Positions 9,521-19,896 of a stretch of DNA of 64,000 bases are shown piece by piece. The DNA comes from Muribaculaceae bacterium (lineage in GTDB: Bacteria; Bacteroidota; Bacteroidia; Bacteroidales; Muribaculaceae): contig JAFZHD010000030.1 of assembly GCA_017555085.1 (NCBI GenBank), positions 1-64,000 on the forward strand, in the 5' to 3' direction. Made by a program: the position numbers and the translations under genes. The number at the start of each line of letters is the position of its first letter. Within the stretch, counting starts at the first letter, position 1. Under the pieces are notes generated by a model. That model saw only the letters and a program-made list of their open reading frames with translations, had not been told where the DNA came from and ran no database searches.

Positions 9521-9551
9521 TTGCTCATTATAAATTTTAGAGTTAAATTTG
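9521..9551 (+). promoter_or_regulatory. Promoter of the trigger factor gene
   Basis: TTGC (9521-9524), 19 bases, then TAAATTTG (9544-9551) fit the Bacteroidetes consensus and give a leader of about 75 bases before the ATG at 9633. A second weaker TATTTTG is present near 9589. Confidence 0.55.
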
Positions 9552-9632
9552 CATTTTGATTTGCCGAAATGCATCAATTTTGGCACATATTTTGCGAGAT
9601 TATACAAAAAACAAAGTCATTAAATAACACTT

Positions 9633-10994
9633 ATGAACGTAACATTAGAAAAAATTGACAACGTGAGCGCTCGTCTCATCGTTGCAGTTCAAGAAAACGA
9701 CTACCAAGAAAAGGTAACTCAAGAAATCAAACACATCGGTCGCACACACGCTATCCCCGGCTTCCGCAAAGGCCATGTTCCTTTCAGCGAATTGAACCGT
9801 CGTTTTGGCAAACAAGTTGCAAGCGATGTTATCAACCATGTAGTTTACGAAGCAGTTGCTAACTACATCCAAGAAAACAAACTTGCCATCCTCGGCGAAC
9901 CACTTCCCGTGGAAATCCAAGAACTTGACCTCAAAAACCAAAAAGACTACACTTTCCAATACGAAATCGGTCTCGCTCCCGAACTCGACATCAACCTTGG
10001 CAACGACACAACATTGGATTTCCACCCCATCGAAGTGTCACAAGAAATGATTGAAGAGCAAAGCAATAGCATGCGCGAACGTTTCGGTTCACAAGGCGCA
10101 GGCGAAGAGGTTGACGAAAAAGCCCTCGTTAAAGGCACAATCATGGAGCTCAACGAAGACGGCACTATTAAAGAAGGCGAAGATGCAATTCAAGTAAATA
10201 GCGGCATCGTTGCTCCCATGTACTTCAAATCAAAAGAAGAAGGCGAAAAATTCCTCGGCAAGAAAGTAGGCGACAAAGTTGTGTTCAACCCTTGGGCTGC
10301 AACCGACGGCAACGAAACCCAACTCGCTTCAATGCTCGAAATCGCAAAAGAAAAAGCAGCAGAAACTAAATCAAACTTCGAATTTGCTATTGCTGAAATC
10401 CTCGTTGTTAAACCTGCTGAACTCAACCAAGAATACTTTGACGGTTTGTTTGGCAAAGACAAAGTAACTTCTGAAGAAGAATACTACGCTGAAATCAAGA
10501 AAATGATTTCTTCACAAATTTCAGGCAACAGCGAAATCATCTTCCGCATGCACGCCGAAAAAGCCCTCGTTGAAAAATACGGCAACTTTGAACTTCCCTC
10601 TGAATTCCTCAAAAAATGGCTCGTTGCCCGCAACAACGAATTCACCGCAGAAACTATCGATGCAGAATACGAAAAGATGATTCCCTCACTCAAATGGCAA
10701 CTCATCAAAGAACGCATCGCTACAGCTTGCGAAGTGAAAATTGAAGAGGCTGATGTAATGGCTCACGCTAAAATGATTGCCGCAAACCAATTTGCACAAT
10801 ATGGCATGACCAACATGGACGACGAAACTCTCACAGACTATGCCAAACGCATTCTCGAAGACAAAAACTACCGTCCTCGCATCATCGAAGAAGCAGGTGA
10901 CATCAAACTTTTCGAAGCAATCAAAGCGAAAGTTACAATCAACGAAAAACCCGTTTCTCTCGACGAATTCAAAGAAATCGCAGCCAAAGCATAA
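9633..10994 (+). CDS. tig: Trigger factor, ribosome-associated chaperone
   Basis: Binds the ribosome exit tunnel and shields nascent chains. The protein has 453 residues. The ribosome-docking signature GFRKGHVP is at 43-50 within the N-terminal domain. The central region (about 150-250) lies where the FKBP-type isomerase sits but is divergent, as is usual in Bacteroidetes. The C-terminal half is a charged helical cradle. Codon use is strongly biased to C-ending and A-ending codons, as expected for an abundant protein. It has its own promoter and a strong terminator, and is followed by clpP and clpX, the common tig-clpP-clpX arrangement. Confidence 0.95.
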   Translation: MNVTLEKIDNVSARLIVAVQENDYQEKVTQEIKHIGRTHAIPGFRKGHVPFSELNRRFGKQVASDVINHVVYEAVANYIQENKLAILGEPLPVEIQELDLKNQKDYTFQYEIGLAPELDINLGNDTTLDFHPIEVSQEMIEEQSNSMRERFGSQGAGEEVDEKALVKGTIMELNEDGTIKEGEDAIQVNSGIVAPMYFKSKEEGEKFLGKKVGDKVVFNPWAATDGNETQLASMLEIAKEKAAETKSNFEFAIAEILVVKPAELNQEYFDGLFGKDKVTSEEEYYAEIKKMISSQISGNSEIIFRMHAEKALVEKYGNFELPSEFLKKWLVARNNEFTAETIDAEYEKMIPSLKWQLIKERIATACEVKIEEADVMAHAKMIAANQFAQYGMTNMDDETLTDYAKRILEDKNYRPRIIEEAGDIKLFEAIKAKVTINEKPVSLDEFKEIAAKA

Positions 10995-11018
10995 TTACAC
11001 ATTCTGCTTTTGACACAT

Positions 11019-11049
11019 AAATGAGGCGGCCCGATGGGCTGCCTCATTT
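11019..11049 (+). terminator. Terminator after tig
   Basis: AAATGAGGC and GCCC (11019-11032) pair with GGGC and GCCTCATTT (11036-11049) around a short loop, with one internal mismatch, and T-rich sequence follows. Confidence 0.8.
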
Positions 11050-11100
11050 ATTATGCATTATTTTTTTCTTTATAAATTTCTAAATTAGGATTTTTCTTTG

Positions 11101-11108
11101 TATCTTTG
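11101..11108 (+). promoter_or_regulatory. -7 box of the clpP-clpX promoter
   Basis: TATCTTTG at 11101-11108 lies 29 bases before the clpP ATG and just past the tig terminator. No convincing -33 box is visible. Confidence 0.5.
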
Positions 11109-11137
11109 AATTAAGAATCATTTAAAGCTATAATATT

Positions 11138-11821
11138 ATGAACAACGATTTCAGAAAATATGCTGTAAAGCATCTTGGAATGAACGGCCTTGCATTGGAT
11201 CAATACACCTCGGCCGTTAACACAATCACATCTAGTTACATTTCTCCGACCATCATCGAAGAACGCCAACTCAATGTGGCCCAAATGGATGTATTCTCTC
11301 GTTTGATGATGGACCGCATTATATTCCTCGGCACCGATGTAAACGACTACACTGCCAACGTAATTCAAGCACAACTTTTGTATCTTGACTCATCTGACCC
11401 CGGCAAAGATGTGTCTATCTACATCAACTCTCCCGGCGGCTCTGTGTATGCAGGTCTTGGCATCTACGACACGATGCAATACATTTCAAGCGATGTTGTC
11501 ACTACATGTACCGGTATGGCAGCATCAATGGCAGCAGTTCTCCTCGTTGCCGGCACACAAGGCAAACGCTTTGCCCTCAACCACTCTCGCGTGATGATTC
11601 ACCAACCAATGGGTGGCGCACAAGGACAAGCATCTGACATTGAAATCACCGCTCGTGAAATCCAGAAACTCAAAAAGGAACTTTACACCATCATATCTAA
11701 CCACTCGGGGGTACCCTACGAAAAGGTTGAAGCAGACTCTGACCGCGACTATTGGATGACAGCCCTTGAAGCGAAACAATATGGCATGATCGACGACATT
11801 TTGACCAAAGCCAATCACTAA
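11138..11821 (+). CDS. clpP: ATP-dependent Clp protease proteolytic subunit
   Basis: Tetradecameric serine peptidase that degrades proteins unfolded by ClpX. The protein has 227 residues with an N-terminal extension of about 35 residues before the usual start of the mature chain. The catalytic triad is visible: Ser130 in [12 protein letters not shown], His155 in [10 protein letters not shown], and Asp204 in SDRDYWM. The handle region [14 protein letters not shown] is standard. It is separated from clpX by 11 bases and both are probably transcribed from the TATCTTTG promoter. Confidence 0.97.
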   Translation: MNNDFRKYAVKHLGMNGLALDQYTSAVNTITSSYISPTIIEERQLNVAQMDVFSRLMMDRIIFLGTDVNDYTANVIQAQLLYLDSSDPGKDVSIYINSPGGSVYAGLGIYDTMQYISSDVVTTCTGMAASMAAVLLVAGTQGKRFALNHSRVMIHQPMGGAQGQASDIEITAREIQKLKKELYTIISNHSGVPYEKVEADSDRDYWMTALEAKQYGMIDDILTKANH

Positions 11822-11832
11822 CCATTAAAACA

Positions 11833-13086
11833 ATGGCAAAAAAACAACAAATAAAATGTTCATTTTGCGGTCGTCCTGCCGACATGAGCGAGGTTATCGT
11901 TCCGTCGGCATTGAACGACTCTTCATACATCTGCGCTGAGTGTATCGACCAAATACATGATATGCTCAAAGACTATCGCGTCGACAATAAAGGCAAGAAA
12001 AACGAAGACGATATCGATTTGTCAAGCCTCCCCAAACCCAAAGACATAAATGATTTTCTCAACAACTATGTAATTGGCCAAGACGACGCAAAAAAATATC
12101 TTGCAGTAGCAGTTTACAACCACTACAAACGCCTATACCAAAGCAAAGAAGATGATGTTGACATTGAAAAAAGCAATATCATTATTGTCGGCCCCACAGG
12201 TACAGGTAAAACACTGCTTGCAAAAACCATCGCTCGATATCTCAATGTTCCCTTTACCATTGTAGACGCAACAGTCTTGACCGAAGCCGGTTATGTGGGC
12301 GAAGACATCGAAAGCCTTTTGACCCGTTTGCTTCAAGTTGCCGACTACAATGTTGAACAAGCAGAAAAAGGCATCGTGTTCATTGATGAAATTGACAAAA
12401 TCGCCCGCAAAGGCGACAACCCGTCAATCACTCGCGATGTAAGCGGGGAGGGCGTTCAACAAGGTTTGCTCAAACTTCTTGAAGGCTCTATTGTAAATGT
12501 TCCGCCACAAGGTGGACGCAAACACCCCGAACAAAAAATGATTCAAGTTAACACCAAAAACATCTTATTTATTTGTGGTGGCGCTTTTGACGGAATCGAA
12601 CGCAAAATCGCTCAACGCCTCAACACTCATGTTGTGGGATATTCAAGTAGCGGCAGCCGTCAAAACATTCAACGCGACAATTTCCTTAAATATGTTTCGC
12701 CACAAGACTTGAAATCATTTGGACTCATACCCGAAATCATCGGTCGTTTACCTATTCTCACTCACCTCAACCCATTGGAAAGAGACGACCTTCGTCGCAT
12801 TCTGACCGAGCCAAACAACGCCATCATCAAACAATACCAAAAACTGTTTGCAATGGACAATGTTGAACTCTCCTTTACCGACGATGCTCTTGACCTAATC
12901 GTTGATAAGGCTATTGAGCACAAACTTGGCGCTCGCGGATTGCGTTCTATTGTCGAAACAATTATGATCGATGCAATGTATGAAGTTCCTTCAAGCAAAA
13001 TCAAAACATTTACGGTTGATAAAGACTATGCGTTGAAGAAACTTATTGACGCAAACTTTGAAACAATCGCACAACAAAACAATTAA
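11833..13086 (+). CDS. clpX: ClpX unfoldase, ATPase subunit of ClpXP
   Basis: AAA+ hexamer that recognises, unfolds and feeds substrates to ClpP. The protein has 417 residues. The N-terminal zinc finger has Cys9, Cys12, Cys34 and Cys37. Walker A is GPTGTGKT (120-127), the pore loop GYVGED (153-158), Walker B IVFIDEID (181-188) and sensor 2 GARGLRS. Where enterobacterial ClpX has the ClpP-docking IGF loop, this protein has HVVGYSSSG, so VGY probably plays that part; this is an inference. Second gene of the clpP-clpX pair. Confidence 0.97.
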   Translation: MAKKQQIKCSFCGRPADMSEVIVPSALNDSSYICAECIDQIHDMLKDYRVDNKGKKNEDDIDLSSLPKPKDINDFLNNYVIGQDDAKKYLAVAVYNHYKRLYQSKEDDVDIEKSNIIIVGPTGTGKTLLAKTIARYLNVPFTIVDATVLTEAGYVGEDIESLLTRLLQVADYNVEQAEKGIVFIDEIDKIARKGDNPSITRDVSGEGVQQGLLKLLEGSIVNVPPQGGRKHPEQKMIQVNTKNILFICGGAFDGIERKIAQRLNTHVVGYSSSGSRQNIQRDNFLKYVSPQDLKSFGLIPEIIGRLPILTHLNPLERDDLRRILTEPNNAIIKQYQKLFAMDNVELSFTDDALDLIVDKAIEHKLGARGLRSIVETIMIDAMYEVPSSKIKTFTVDKDYALKKLIDANFETIAQQNN

Positions 13087-13150
13087 AAACCTATTATTCA
13101 CAATTTGACATAACAAAGAATCAATTATTCACTCACAAATTCCATAGTCT

Positions 13151-15331
13151 ATGGTAAGCAAGACAGCACTAATTGAAGAACTGAAAAAGCATTTCGGTTT
13201 TGACACCTTCAAAGGCAACCAAGAGGCCATCATGACCAGCCTGTTAGAGGGTAAAGACACCTTTGTGCTAATGCCAACAGGTGGCGGAAAGTCTTTGTGC
13301 TATCAATTACCCGCACTTCTCATGGAGGGCACGGCAATTATCATCTCCCCGTTGATTGCATTGATGAAAAATCAGGTAGATGCCATGAGGCATTTCAGCG
13401 AAAATGACTGCATTGCACACTTCCTTAATTCATCATTAAACAAAACTGCAATTGACCAAGTTAAAACCGATATCATTTCAGGCAAAACCAAATTGCTATA
13501 TGTTGCCCCCGAGTCGTTGACAAAAGAAGAGAATATTGATTTTTTGCGCACAGTTCCCATTTCATTCTACGCAGTTGACGAAGCCCACTGTATTTCGGAA
13601 TGGGGTCACGACTTCCGACCCGAGTACAGACGAATTCGTCCTATTATCAATGAAATAGGTTCAAGACCCGTTATTGCATTGACCGCAACCGCAACACCAA
13701 AGGTTCAGCACGACATACAAAAGAACCTCGGGATGCAAAATGCACAAGTCTTCAAATCATCATTCAACCGCGAAAATCTTTATTATGAGGTCAGACAAAA
13801 GACCAACAATATAGACAAAGATATTATCAAATATATCAAGAACAACGAAGGCAAATCGGGTATCATTTATTGTTTGAGCCGCAAAAAAGTGGAAGAACTT
13901 GCCGAAATGCTACAAATCAACGGCATTAAAGCATTAGCATATCACGCGGGTATGGATAGCACAACCCGCTCTGAAAACCAAGATGCATTCTTGTTAGAAA
14001 AAGTTGATGTAATCGTTGCCACAATCGCATTTGGCATGGGTATTGACAAACCTGACGTGAGATTTGTAATCCACTACGACATTCCCAAATCTCTTGAAGG
14101 ATACTACCAAGAAACCGGTCGAGCAGGCCGTGATGGCGGCGAAGGCCAATGCATCACATTCTATGCAAACAAAGACCTCGTTAAGTTAGAGAAGTTTATG
14201 CAAGGCAAGCCAATTTCGGAACAAGAAATCGGCAAACAGCTTTTGCTTGAAACAGCATCCTATGCTGAGTCATCGGTATGCCGACGCAAATCTCTTCTTT
14301 ATTACTTTGGCGAGGAATACCACATCAGCAATTGCGGGAACTGCGACAACTGTCTCAACCCCAAGAAACAAGTGGAAGCAAAAGACGACTTATGCACAGT
14401 CATCGAGACTGTTACCGTACTCAAAGAAAAGTTCAAAGCCGACCAAATTATTGATGTATTGCTCGGCAAGCACACCAACACTGTCAAATCTTATAGACAC
14501 GACGAGTTGGAACTGTTTGGTTGCATGAGCAACGAAAACGAGCGCCGCATCGGTGCAATTATCCGTCAAGCAATTATCGCCGGCTATCTTGACCGCGACA
14601 TTGAAAACTACGGTCTAATCAAAGTCACCGAAAAAGGACACCAATTCTTCAAAAAACCTGTATCATTCAAATTTGTTGAAGATGCCGAGTTTAACGATGA
14701 TGAAGAAAGCGTTGAAGTGAAAAGCGGAGCCGCTTGCGCCGCCGACACCGTGCTATTCTCTATCCTCAAAGATTTGCGCAAGAAAATTGCCCGCAAATTG
14801 GAATTGCCCCCTTATGTAATCTTCCAAGACCCATCATTGGAAGCGATGGCAACAACATACCCCATTACCATGGACGAGTTGCAAAACATCACCGGAGTAG
14901 GGGCAGGCAAGGCCAAAAGATATGGCGAAGAATTCTTGAAAGTCATCAAAACGCATGTTGAAGAAAACGAGATTGAACGCCCCGAAGACCTTCGTGTGAG
15001 AAGTGTGGCAAACAAAAGCAAACTCAAAATTTCAATCATTCAAGCCATTGACCGCAAAATAGCATTAGACGATTTAGCAAACTCAAAAGGCCTTGATTTC
15101 AACGAGTTACTAGACCATATTGAAGCCATCGTATATTCAGGCACAAAAATTAACATTCATTATTTCATTGACGAGATAATGGACGAAGACCACCAAGAAG
15201 ATATCTTCGAATATTTCAGAGAAAGCGAAAGTGACAGCCTTGAAGACGCGATTAACGAACTTGGCAGCGAATATACCGAAGAGGAAATTCGCCTTGTACG
15301 AATCAAATTCATCTCGGAAATGGGTAATTAA
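13151..15331 (+). CDS. recQ: ATP-dependent DNA helicase RecQ
   Basis: 3'-5' DNA helicase of recombination and fork repair. The protein has 726 residues, longer than E. coli RecQ (about 610). Order: helicase core with MPTGGGKS (41-48) and VDEAHCISEWGHDFR (DEAH at 143-146), helicase C with GRAGRDGG, the RecQ zinc site (CRRKSLLYYFGE ... CGNCDNC), winged helix, an HRDC domain near 530-610, and a C-terminal HTH-like extension of about 110 residues typical of Bacteroidetes RecQ. It starts 64 bases after clpX and could share its transcript. A strong terminator follows. Confidence 0.96.
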   Translation: MVSKTALIEELKKHFGFDTFKGNQEAIMTSLLEGKDTFVLMPTGGGKSLCYQLPALLMEGTAIIISPLIALMKNQVDAMRHFSENDCIAHFLNSSLNKTAIDQVKTDIISGKTKLLYVAPESLTKEENIDFLRTVPISFYAVDEAHCISEWGHDFRPEYRRIRPIINEIGSRPVIALTATATPKVQHDIQKNLGMQNAQVFKSSFNRENLYYEVRQKTNNIDKDIIKYIKNNEGKSGIIYCLSRKKVEELAEMLQINGIKALAYHAGMDSTTRSENQDAFLLEKVDVIVATIAFGMGIDKPDVRFVIHYDIPKSLEGYYQETGRAGRDGGEGQCITFYANKDLVKLEKFMQGKPISEQEIGKQLLLETASYAESSVCRRKSLLYYFGEEYHISNCGNCDNCLNPKKQVEAKDDLCTVIETVTVLKEKFKADQIIDVLLGKHTNTVKSYRHDELELFGCMSNENERRIGAIIRQAIIAGYLDRDIENYGLIKVTEKGHQFFKKPVSFKFVEDAEFNDDEESVEVKSGAACAADTVLFSILKDLRKKIARKLELPPYVIFQDPSLEAMATTYPITMDELQNITGVGAGKAKRYGEEFLKVIKTHVEENEIERPEDLRVRSVANKSKLKISIIQAIDRKIALDDLANSKGLDFNELLDHIEAIVYSGTKINIHYFIDEIMDEDHQEDIFEYFRESESDSLEDAINELGSEYTEEEIRLVRIKFISEMGN

Positions 15332-15352
15332 AGGATATTATCACACAAATTT

Positions 15353-15407
15353 AATGCATCTACATCATTGTTTGTTAAACTGACAAGCATTTGTAGATGC
15401 ATTTTTC
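15353..15407 (+). terminator. Terminator after recQ
   Basis: AATGCATCTACA (15353-15364) pairs perfectly with TGTAGATGCATT (15392-15403), followed by TTTT. The loop is 27 bases. Confidence 0.8.
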
Positions 15408-15480
15408 ATAGAACGACACCCATTTGCACACCAAATTGAAAGTAAATTAGTCACAAAACACACATTTTGTCACATTTTAG

Positions 15481-15511
15481 TTGCTAAAACTATTCATATT
15501 TTGTATCTTTG
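15481..15511 (+). promoter_or_regulatory. Promoter of the purU-his operon
   Basis: TTGC (15481-15484), 19 bases, then TATCTTTG (15504-15511). The -7 box overlaps the most upstream possible start codon of purU (TTG at 15509), so translation must begin further downstream. Confidence 0.7.
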
Positions 15512-15535
15512 CAGTCTAAATTAAAAAATTTGATT

Positions 15536-16405
15536 GTGGAAGAACAAAGACAAAACACAGCAATACTTTTGATGCACTGCCCTGATCAACCGGGTATCAT
15601 TGCTGTTATCACAGAATTTATCAATACCAACGGCGGTAACATCCTTTATTTGGCACAATATGTTGACCGCGAAAATGGTGTGTTTTATATGAGAGTAGAG
15701 TGGGATTTGAGCAATTTCATTATCCCCGAAGAAAAAATTGCTGACTACTTCGACACTTTGTATGCCGGTCGTTACAACATGACCTATGGCATATCATTCA
15801 CTCGCCGCAAACAACGCATGGCTATCTTTGTGTCAAAGATGTCTCACTGTCTTTATGACATGCTTGCACGCTACATTGCAGGCGAATGGGATGTTGAAAT
15901 CCCCGTAATTATCAGCAATCACCCCGATATGAAAATTGCGGCAGAGCAATTTAACATCCCCTACGAGCACATTCCTGTTACTCGCGACAATAAAGCCGAA
16001 ATGGAAAAGCTCGAATTTGAAATCCTCAAAAAATATGACATCGATTTCATCGTATTAGCACGATACATGCAAGTGCTTTCAGAAGATTTCATCAATCGCT
16101 ATCCCAACAAGATTATCAATATCCACCACTCGTTCCTTCCTGCATTTGTAGGTGCAAAACCTTACCATGCAGCCCACGAACGCGGTGTAAAACTTATCGG
16201 TGCGACAAGTCACTATGTTACAACCGACCTTGATGCCGGACCAATTATTGAACAAGACATCGTTCGCATCACTCACAAAGACACTATCGATGACTTAGTG
16301 AAAAAAGGTCGCGACCTTGAAAAAATCGTGTTGTCTCGTGCTGTTGAAAAGCACATCCAACGCAAGATTCTTTCATATCGCAACAAGACCGTCGTATTCA
16401 GTTAA
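15536..16405 (+). CDS. purU: Formyltetrahydrofolate deformylase
   Basis: Hydrolyses 10-formyl-THF to THF and formate, balancing one-carbon pools. I choose the GTG at 15536 (MEEQRQNTAILL, 289 residues) because the -7 promoter box covers the upstream TTG; TTG at 15530 is the alternative. The N-terminal ACT domain begins with AILLMHCPDQPGIIAVI. The C-terminal formyl-hydrolase domain has NIHHSFLPAFVGAKPYHAA and the catalytic Asp region GATSHYVTTDLDAGPII. It heads a run ending in histidine genes, with hisH 12 bases downstream. Confidence 0.93.
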   Translation: MEEQRQNTAILLMHCPDQPGIIAVITEFINTNGGNILYLAQYVDRENGVFYMRVEWDLSNFIIPEEKIADYFDTLYAGRYNMTYGISFTRRKQRMAIFVSKMSHCLYDMLARYIAGEWDVEIPVIISNHPDMKIAAEQFNIPYEHIPVTRDNKAEMEKLEFEILKKYDIDFIVLARYMQVLSEDFINRYPNKIINIHHSFLPAFVGAKPYHAAHERGVKLIGATSHYVTTDLDAGPIIEQDIVRITHKDTIDDLVKKGRDLEKIVLSRAVEKHIQRKILSYRNKTVVFS

Positions 16406-16417
16406 TTATCTGTAACA

Positions 16418-17008
16418 ATGAGTATTGCTGTTATAAAATACAACGCCGGCAACATATTCTCGGTAGAATGTGCGTTACAACGCATAGGTGCCAATGCTGT
16501 TATCACCGATAACAAAGACATCATTATGCAAGCCGACAAAGTGATTTTTCCCGGAGTGGGAGAGGCCAGTTCGGCAATGCAATACCTACGCGAAAACGGC
16601 CTTGACACACTCATCAAGAATCTGACACAACCCGTGCTTGGCATCTGCATCGGACAGCAATTACTCTGTTCTCACTCAGAAGAGGGCAATGCTGATTGCA
16701 TCGGCATTTTTGACGCACAAGTAAAACGATTTATCGGCAATAACGACACTGACAAAATCCCCCACATGGGATGGAACACAATCAGCGTCAAGCCCAATCA
16801 ATTCATACCACAATCACTTGACGGCAAATATGTATATTATGTCCACAGTTATTATGTGCCCGTTAATGAGCACACTATTGCTACAACCGACTATATACAT
16901 CCGTTCAGTGCCGCTTTGCACAAAGACAATTTTTATGCAACGCAATTTCACCCCGAGAAAAGTGGGGATATAGGCGAAACCATATTGAAAAGTTTTCTTG
17001 AATTATGA
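16418..17008 (+). CDS. hisH: Imidazole glycerol phosphate synthase, glutaminase subunit
   Basis: Class I glutamine amidotransferase that delivers ammonia to HisF in histidine synthesis. The protein has 196 residues. The triad is visible: Cys77 in GICIGQQLL, and His178 with Glu180 in [18 protein letters not shown] near 43-51 is the expected oxyanion-side motif. Its stop overlaps the hisA start (ATGA), so the two are translationally coupled. Confidence 0.96.
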   Translation: MSIAVIKYNAGNIFSVECALQRIGANAVITDNKDIIMQADKVIFPGVGEASSAMQYLRENGLDTLIKNLTQPVLGICIGQQLLCSHSEEGNADCIGIFDAQVKRFIGNNDTDKIPHMGWNTISVKPNQFIPQSLDGKYVYYVHSYYVPVNEHTIATTDYIHPFSAALHKDNFYATQFHPEKSGDIGETILKSFLEL

Positions 17009-17736
17009 TTGAAATAATCCCCGCCATAGATATTATCAACGGTAAATGCGTGAGACTCACCAAGGGAGACTACTCACAACAAAAAACCTATGCCGACAAC
17101 CCGCTTGACATCGCCAAAATGATGGAAGATGCTGGTTGCAAGCGCTTGCACCTTGTTGACCTTGACGGAGCAAAATCGCAACATATTGTCAACTACAAGA
17201 CCATTGAATCAATAGCCTCTGCAACAAAATTGATTATCGACTTTGGTGGCGGCATCAAAAGCGATGAAGATTTGCACATTGCGTTTGAAAGTGGCGCTTC
17301 AATGGTTACAGGAGGCAGTATCGCTGTTAAATCGCCTGAACTTTTCACCTCTTGGATTGAAAAATTCGGCGGCGAGAAGATCATTTTAGGTGCCGATGTC
17401 CGTAACGGCAAGATATCTACTTCGGGTTGGCTCAGCGACAGCGAATTAGATATCATTCCATTTATCAAAGACTATCAAAAAAAGGGCATAACCCAAGTCA
17501 TTTCAACCGATATAAATGTTGACGGCATGCTCAGCGGCCCGTCTACCGAACTCTACAACCAGATTATGGCCGAAATCGAAAACATTTATATAATTGCAAG
17601 TGGGGGAGTGTCAAAGATGTCCGATATCGAAGCGCTTGACGCCAACGGAGTTCCCGCTGTAATCGTCGGCAAAGCGATATACGAAAATCGAATATCAATC
17701 AAAGAATTAGAAAATCACAACTTAAAACGCCAATAA
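17005..17736 (+). CDS. hisA: ProFAR isomerase
   Basis: Phosphoribosylformimino-AICAR-P isomerase, the TIM-barrel enzyme that opens the ring of ProFAR in histidine synthesis. It has 243 residues. The first catalytic Asp is in [15 protein letters not shown], with the phosphate-binding [14 protein letters not shown] and [13 protein letters not shown] segments and the second Asp in [12 protein letters not shown]. The start overlaps the hisH stop by 4 bases and hisF follows after one base. Confidence 0.96.
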   Translation: MIEIIPAIDIINGKCVRLTKGDYSQQKTYADNPLDIAKMMEDAGCKRLHLVDLDGAKSQHIVNYKTIESIASATKLIIDFGGGIKSDEDLHIAFESGASMVTGGSIAVKSPELFTSWIEKFGGEKIILGADVRNGKISTSGWLSDSELDIIPFIKDYQKKGITQVISTDINVDGMLSGPSTELYNQIMAEIENIYIIASGGVSKMSDIEALDANGVPAVIVGKAIYENRISIKELENHNLKRQ

Positions 17737-17737
17737 T

Positions 17738-18493
17738 ATGCTTGCAAAGAGAATCATACCTTGCCTTGACGTCAAAGACGGCACAACCGTCAAAGGCGTT
17801 AACTTTGTGAACTTTCGCAACGCGGGCGACCCTGTCGAACTTGGTCAAAAATACAGTCGCGACGGAGCCGACGAATTGGTGTTTTTGGATATCACAGCCT
17901 CTCACGAAGGCCGCAAAACATTTGTTGACTTGGTTAAACGCATTGCTCAAAACATTAGCATTCCGTTTACAGTAGGTGGCGGCATCAACGATGTTACCGA
18001 TGTTGACCGATTATTGAGCGCCGGAGCCGACAAAATTTCAATCAATTCAGCAGCATTGCGCAATCCCGACCTTATTGATGGCATTGCCCGCAATTTTGGC
18101 AATCAGGTGTGCGTAACTGCAATCGATGCCCGTTTTGATAACGGAGAATGGATATGCTACATCAATGGCGGACGCATTCCTACAAGTCGCCGATTAATTG
18201 ATTGGGCATACGAAGCACAAGAGCGTGGTGCAGGAGAGATTTTGTTTACAAGCATGGACCACGACGGCGTCAAAACCGGTTTTGCTTGCGAAGCACTCGC
18301 CATGTTAAGCGACAAACTTTCCATCCCCATCATTGCATCGGGTGGTGCAGGCGACTACTCACATTTTTATGATGTGTTCACCCAAGGCAAAGCCGATGCC
18401 GCATTGGCAGCAAGCATTTTCCACTTCAACGAGATACCTATCGATAAATTAAAGGACTATCTTAACAACAACGGTATTAATGTCAGATTATAA
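17738..18493 (+). CDS. hisF: Imidazole glycerol phosphate synthase, cyclase subunit
   Basis: TIM-barrel partner of HisH; converts PRFAR and ammonia to imidazole glycerol phosphate and AICAR, the latter feeding purine synthesis. It has 251 residues. Catalytic Asp11 is in IPCLDVKDG and the second Asp in [11 protein letters not shown]. Phosphate-binding GGGIND and [10 protein letters not shown] are present. AICAR output makes the neighbourhood of purine and one-carbon genes sensible. Confidence 0.97.
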   Translation: MLAKRIIPCLDVKDGTTVKGVNFVNFRNAGDPVELGQKYSRDGADELVFLDITASHEGRKTFVDLVKRIAQNISIPFTVGGGINDVTDVDRLLSAGADKISINSAALRNPDLIDGIARNFGNQVCVTAIDARFDNGEWICYINGGRIPTSRRLIDWAYEAQERGAGEILFTSMDHDGVKTGFACEALAMLSDKLSIPIIASGGAGDYSHFYDVFTQGKADAALAASIFHFNEIPIDKLKDYLNNNGINVRL

Positions 18494-18506
18494 AACTACA
18501 CAGTAT

Positions 18507-19103
18507 ATGAATCTCGATTTCTCTAAAATGAACGGACTTGTTCCAGCGATAATCCAAGATGCTCGCACAAAAAATGTGCTTATGCTCGGATTTATGAACG
18601 AAGAGGCCTACAACAAAACCGTAGAACTTGGCAAAGTCACTTTTTTCAGCCGCACAAAGAACCGTCTTTGGACCAAAGGCGAAGAAAGCGGAAATTTCTT
18701 GAATGTAGTTTCTATTGAAGAAGACTGCGACCACGACACACTTCTCATCAAGGTTGTGCCTGTTGGTCCTGTATGCCACACTGGTAGCGACACATGTTTC
18801 CAAACTGCCAATGAGTGGGGTGTAGAATTTTTCAGATACCTTCAAGACTTTATCAAACGCCGTTATGATGAAATGCCCGAAGGCTCTTACACAACATCAT
18901 TATTCAAATCAGGAATCAACCGAATGGCCCAAAAAGTTGGAGAAGAGGCTGTTGAAACAGTCATTGAAGCGACAAACGGCACTGACGACCGCTTGATTTA
19001 TGAAGCGTCTGACATGATTTATCACCTCATCGTTCTTCTCACATCAAAAGGTTATCGTATCGAAGATTTGGCCGAAGAACTCGTTAAACGCCACAAAGAA
19101 TAA
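18507..19103 (+). CDS. hisIE: Phosphoribosyl-AMP cyclohydrolase / phosphoribosyl-ATP pyrophosphatase
   Basis: Bifunctional enzyme for steps two and three of histidine synthesis. The N-terminal HisI domain has LVPAIIQDARTKNVLMLGFMNEEA, WTKGEESGNFL and the metal-binding CDHDT and CHTGSDTC segments. The C-terminal HisE domain has SYTTSLFKSGINRMAQKVGEEAVE and the acidic pair in YEASDMIYHL. I prefer the ATG at 18507 (MNLDFSKMNG), which matches the usual family N-terminus; an ATG at 18480 overlapping hisF adds nine residues. hisG, hisD, hisC and hisB are not in this window. Confidence 0.95.
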   Translation: MNLDFSKMNGLVPAIIQDARTKNVLMLGFMNEEAYNKTVELGKVTFFSRTKNRLWTKGEESGNFLNVVSIEEDCDHDTLLIKVVPVGPVCHTGSDTCFQTANEWGVEFFRYLQDFIKRRYDEMPEGSYTTSLFKSGINRMAQKVGEEAVETVIEATNGTDDRLIYEASDMIYHLIVLLTSKGYRIEDLAEELVKRHKE

Positions 19104-19123
19104 TAACCCAACGCTATTTTCTG

Positions 19124-19786
19124 ATGAGCATAGTCAAGTATAAGGATGTAGAAATTTTGCGCAAAGAACTGATTGTTCTCAAAAAAGTCAGTTTTGAACT
19201 ACACGAAGGCGAATTCGTGTATCTATTGGGCAAAGTGGGCAGCGGCAAGAGCAGTCTGCTCAAATCAATGTATGCCGAAATACCTATCACCGAAGGTGAA
19301 GCATCGGCACTTGATTATAACCTCATCGACATCAAACGCAAACAAATTCCGTTTCTGCGTAGAGAAATCGGCATTGTGTTTCAAGATTTCCAATTACTCA
19401 CCGACCGTAGCGTATATGACAATTTAAGATTTGTTCTTGAAGCCACCGGTTGGAAAAACGAGACAGAAATTGACGAGCGCATTGAGAAAGTTCTCAAAGA
19501 AATGGGCATGGCAAACAAGTCATATAAAATGCCCCATGAACTTTCGGGTGGCGAGCAGCAACGCATCGTAATTGCCCGCGCATTGCTCAATAGTCCGAAA
19601 CTGATATTGGCCGATGAGCCAACAGGTAATCTTGACCCCGACACAGGCGAGCAAATTGTGAAACAACTTCATCGAATTGCACAAGAGGGTACTGCCGTAA
19701 TTATGGCTACTCACAACCTCAATTTTGTCGAAAAATACCCCGGTCGCATCATCAAATGTGAGGATAAACACATTATAGAAGCATAG
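19124..19786 (+). CDS. ftsE: FtsE-type ABC ATPase
   Basis: Cytoplasmic ATPase of the FtsEX type, which with membrane partner FtsX controls peptidoglycan hydrolases at division. It has 220 residues. Walker A is GKVGSGKSS (36-44), the signature [15 protein letters not shown], and Walker [13 protein letters not shown]. Start [10 protein letters not shown] and the short ATPase-only layout match FtsE rather than a LolD exporter, but a LolD-like role is not excluded. No ftsX-like gene is adjacent; it sits alone between hisIE (20 bases) and lysC, as is common in Bacteroidetes. Confidence 0.85.
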   Translation: MSIVKYKDVEILRKELIVLKKVSFELHEGEFVYLLGKVGSGKSSLLKSMYAEIPITEGEASALDYNLIDIKRKQIPFLRREIGIVFQDFQLLTDRSVYDNLRFVLEATGWKNETEIDERIEKVLKEMGMANKSYKMPHELSGGEQQRIVIARALLNSPKLILADEPTGNLDPDTGEQIVKQLHRIAQEGTAVIMATHNLNFVEKYPGRIIKCEDKHIIEA

Positions 19787-19834
19787 CAACTCAATTTTTA
19801 GAGTAGGCATGCCAAAATTCTGCTCTATTTTTTG

Positions 19835-19842
19835 TAATTTTG
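19835..19842 (+). promoter_or_regulatory. -7 box upstream of lysC
   Basis: TAATTTTG at 19835-19842 fits TAnnTTTG and lies 54 bases before the lysC ATG. The -33 box is not convincing. Confidence 0.45.
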
Positions 19843-19896
19843 CACTCAATATTCAATTAAACAAGTCTATCAATCAATTTATTATATAAACAGAAA

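Noticed and set aside
19843..19896. Lysine riboswitch upstream of lysC
   Set aside because: The leader is only about 50 bases, far too short for the L box, and shows no matching helices.
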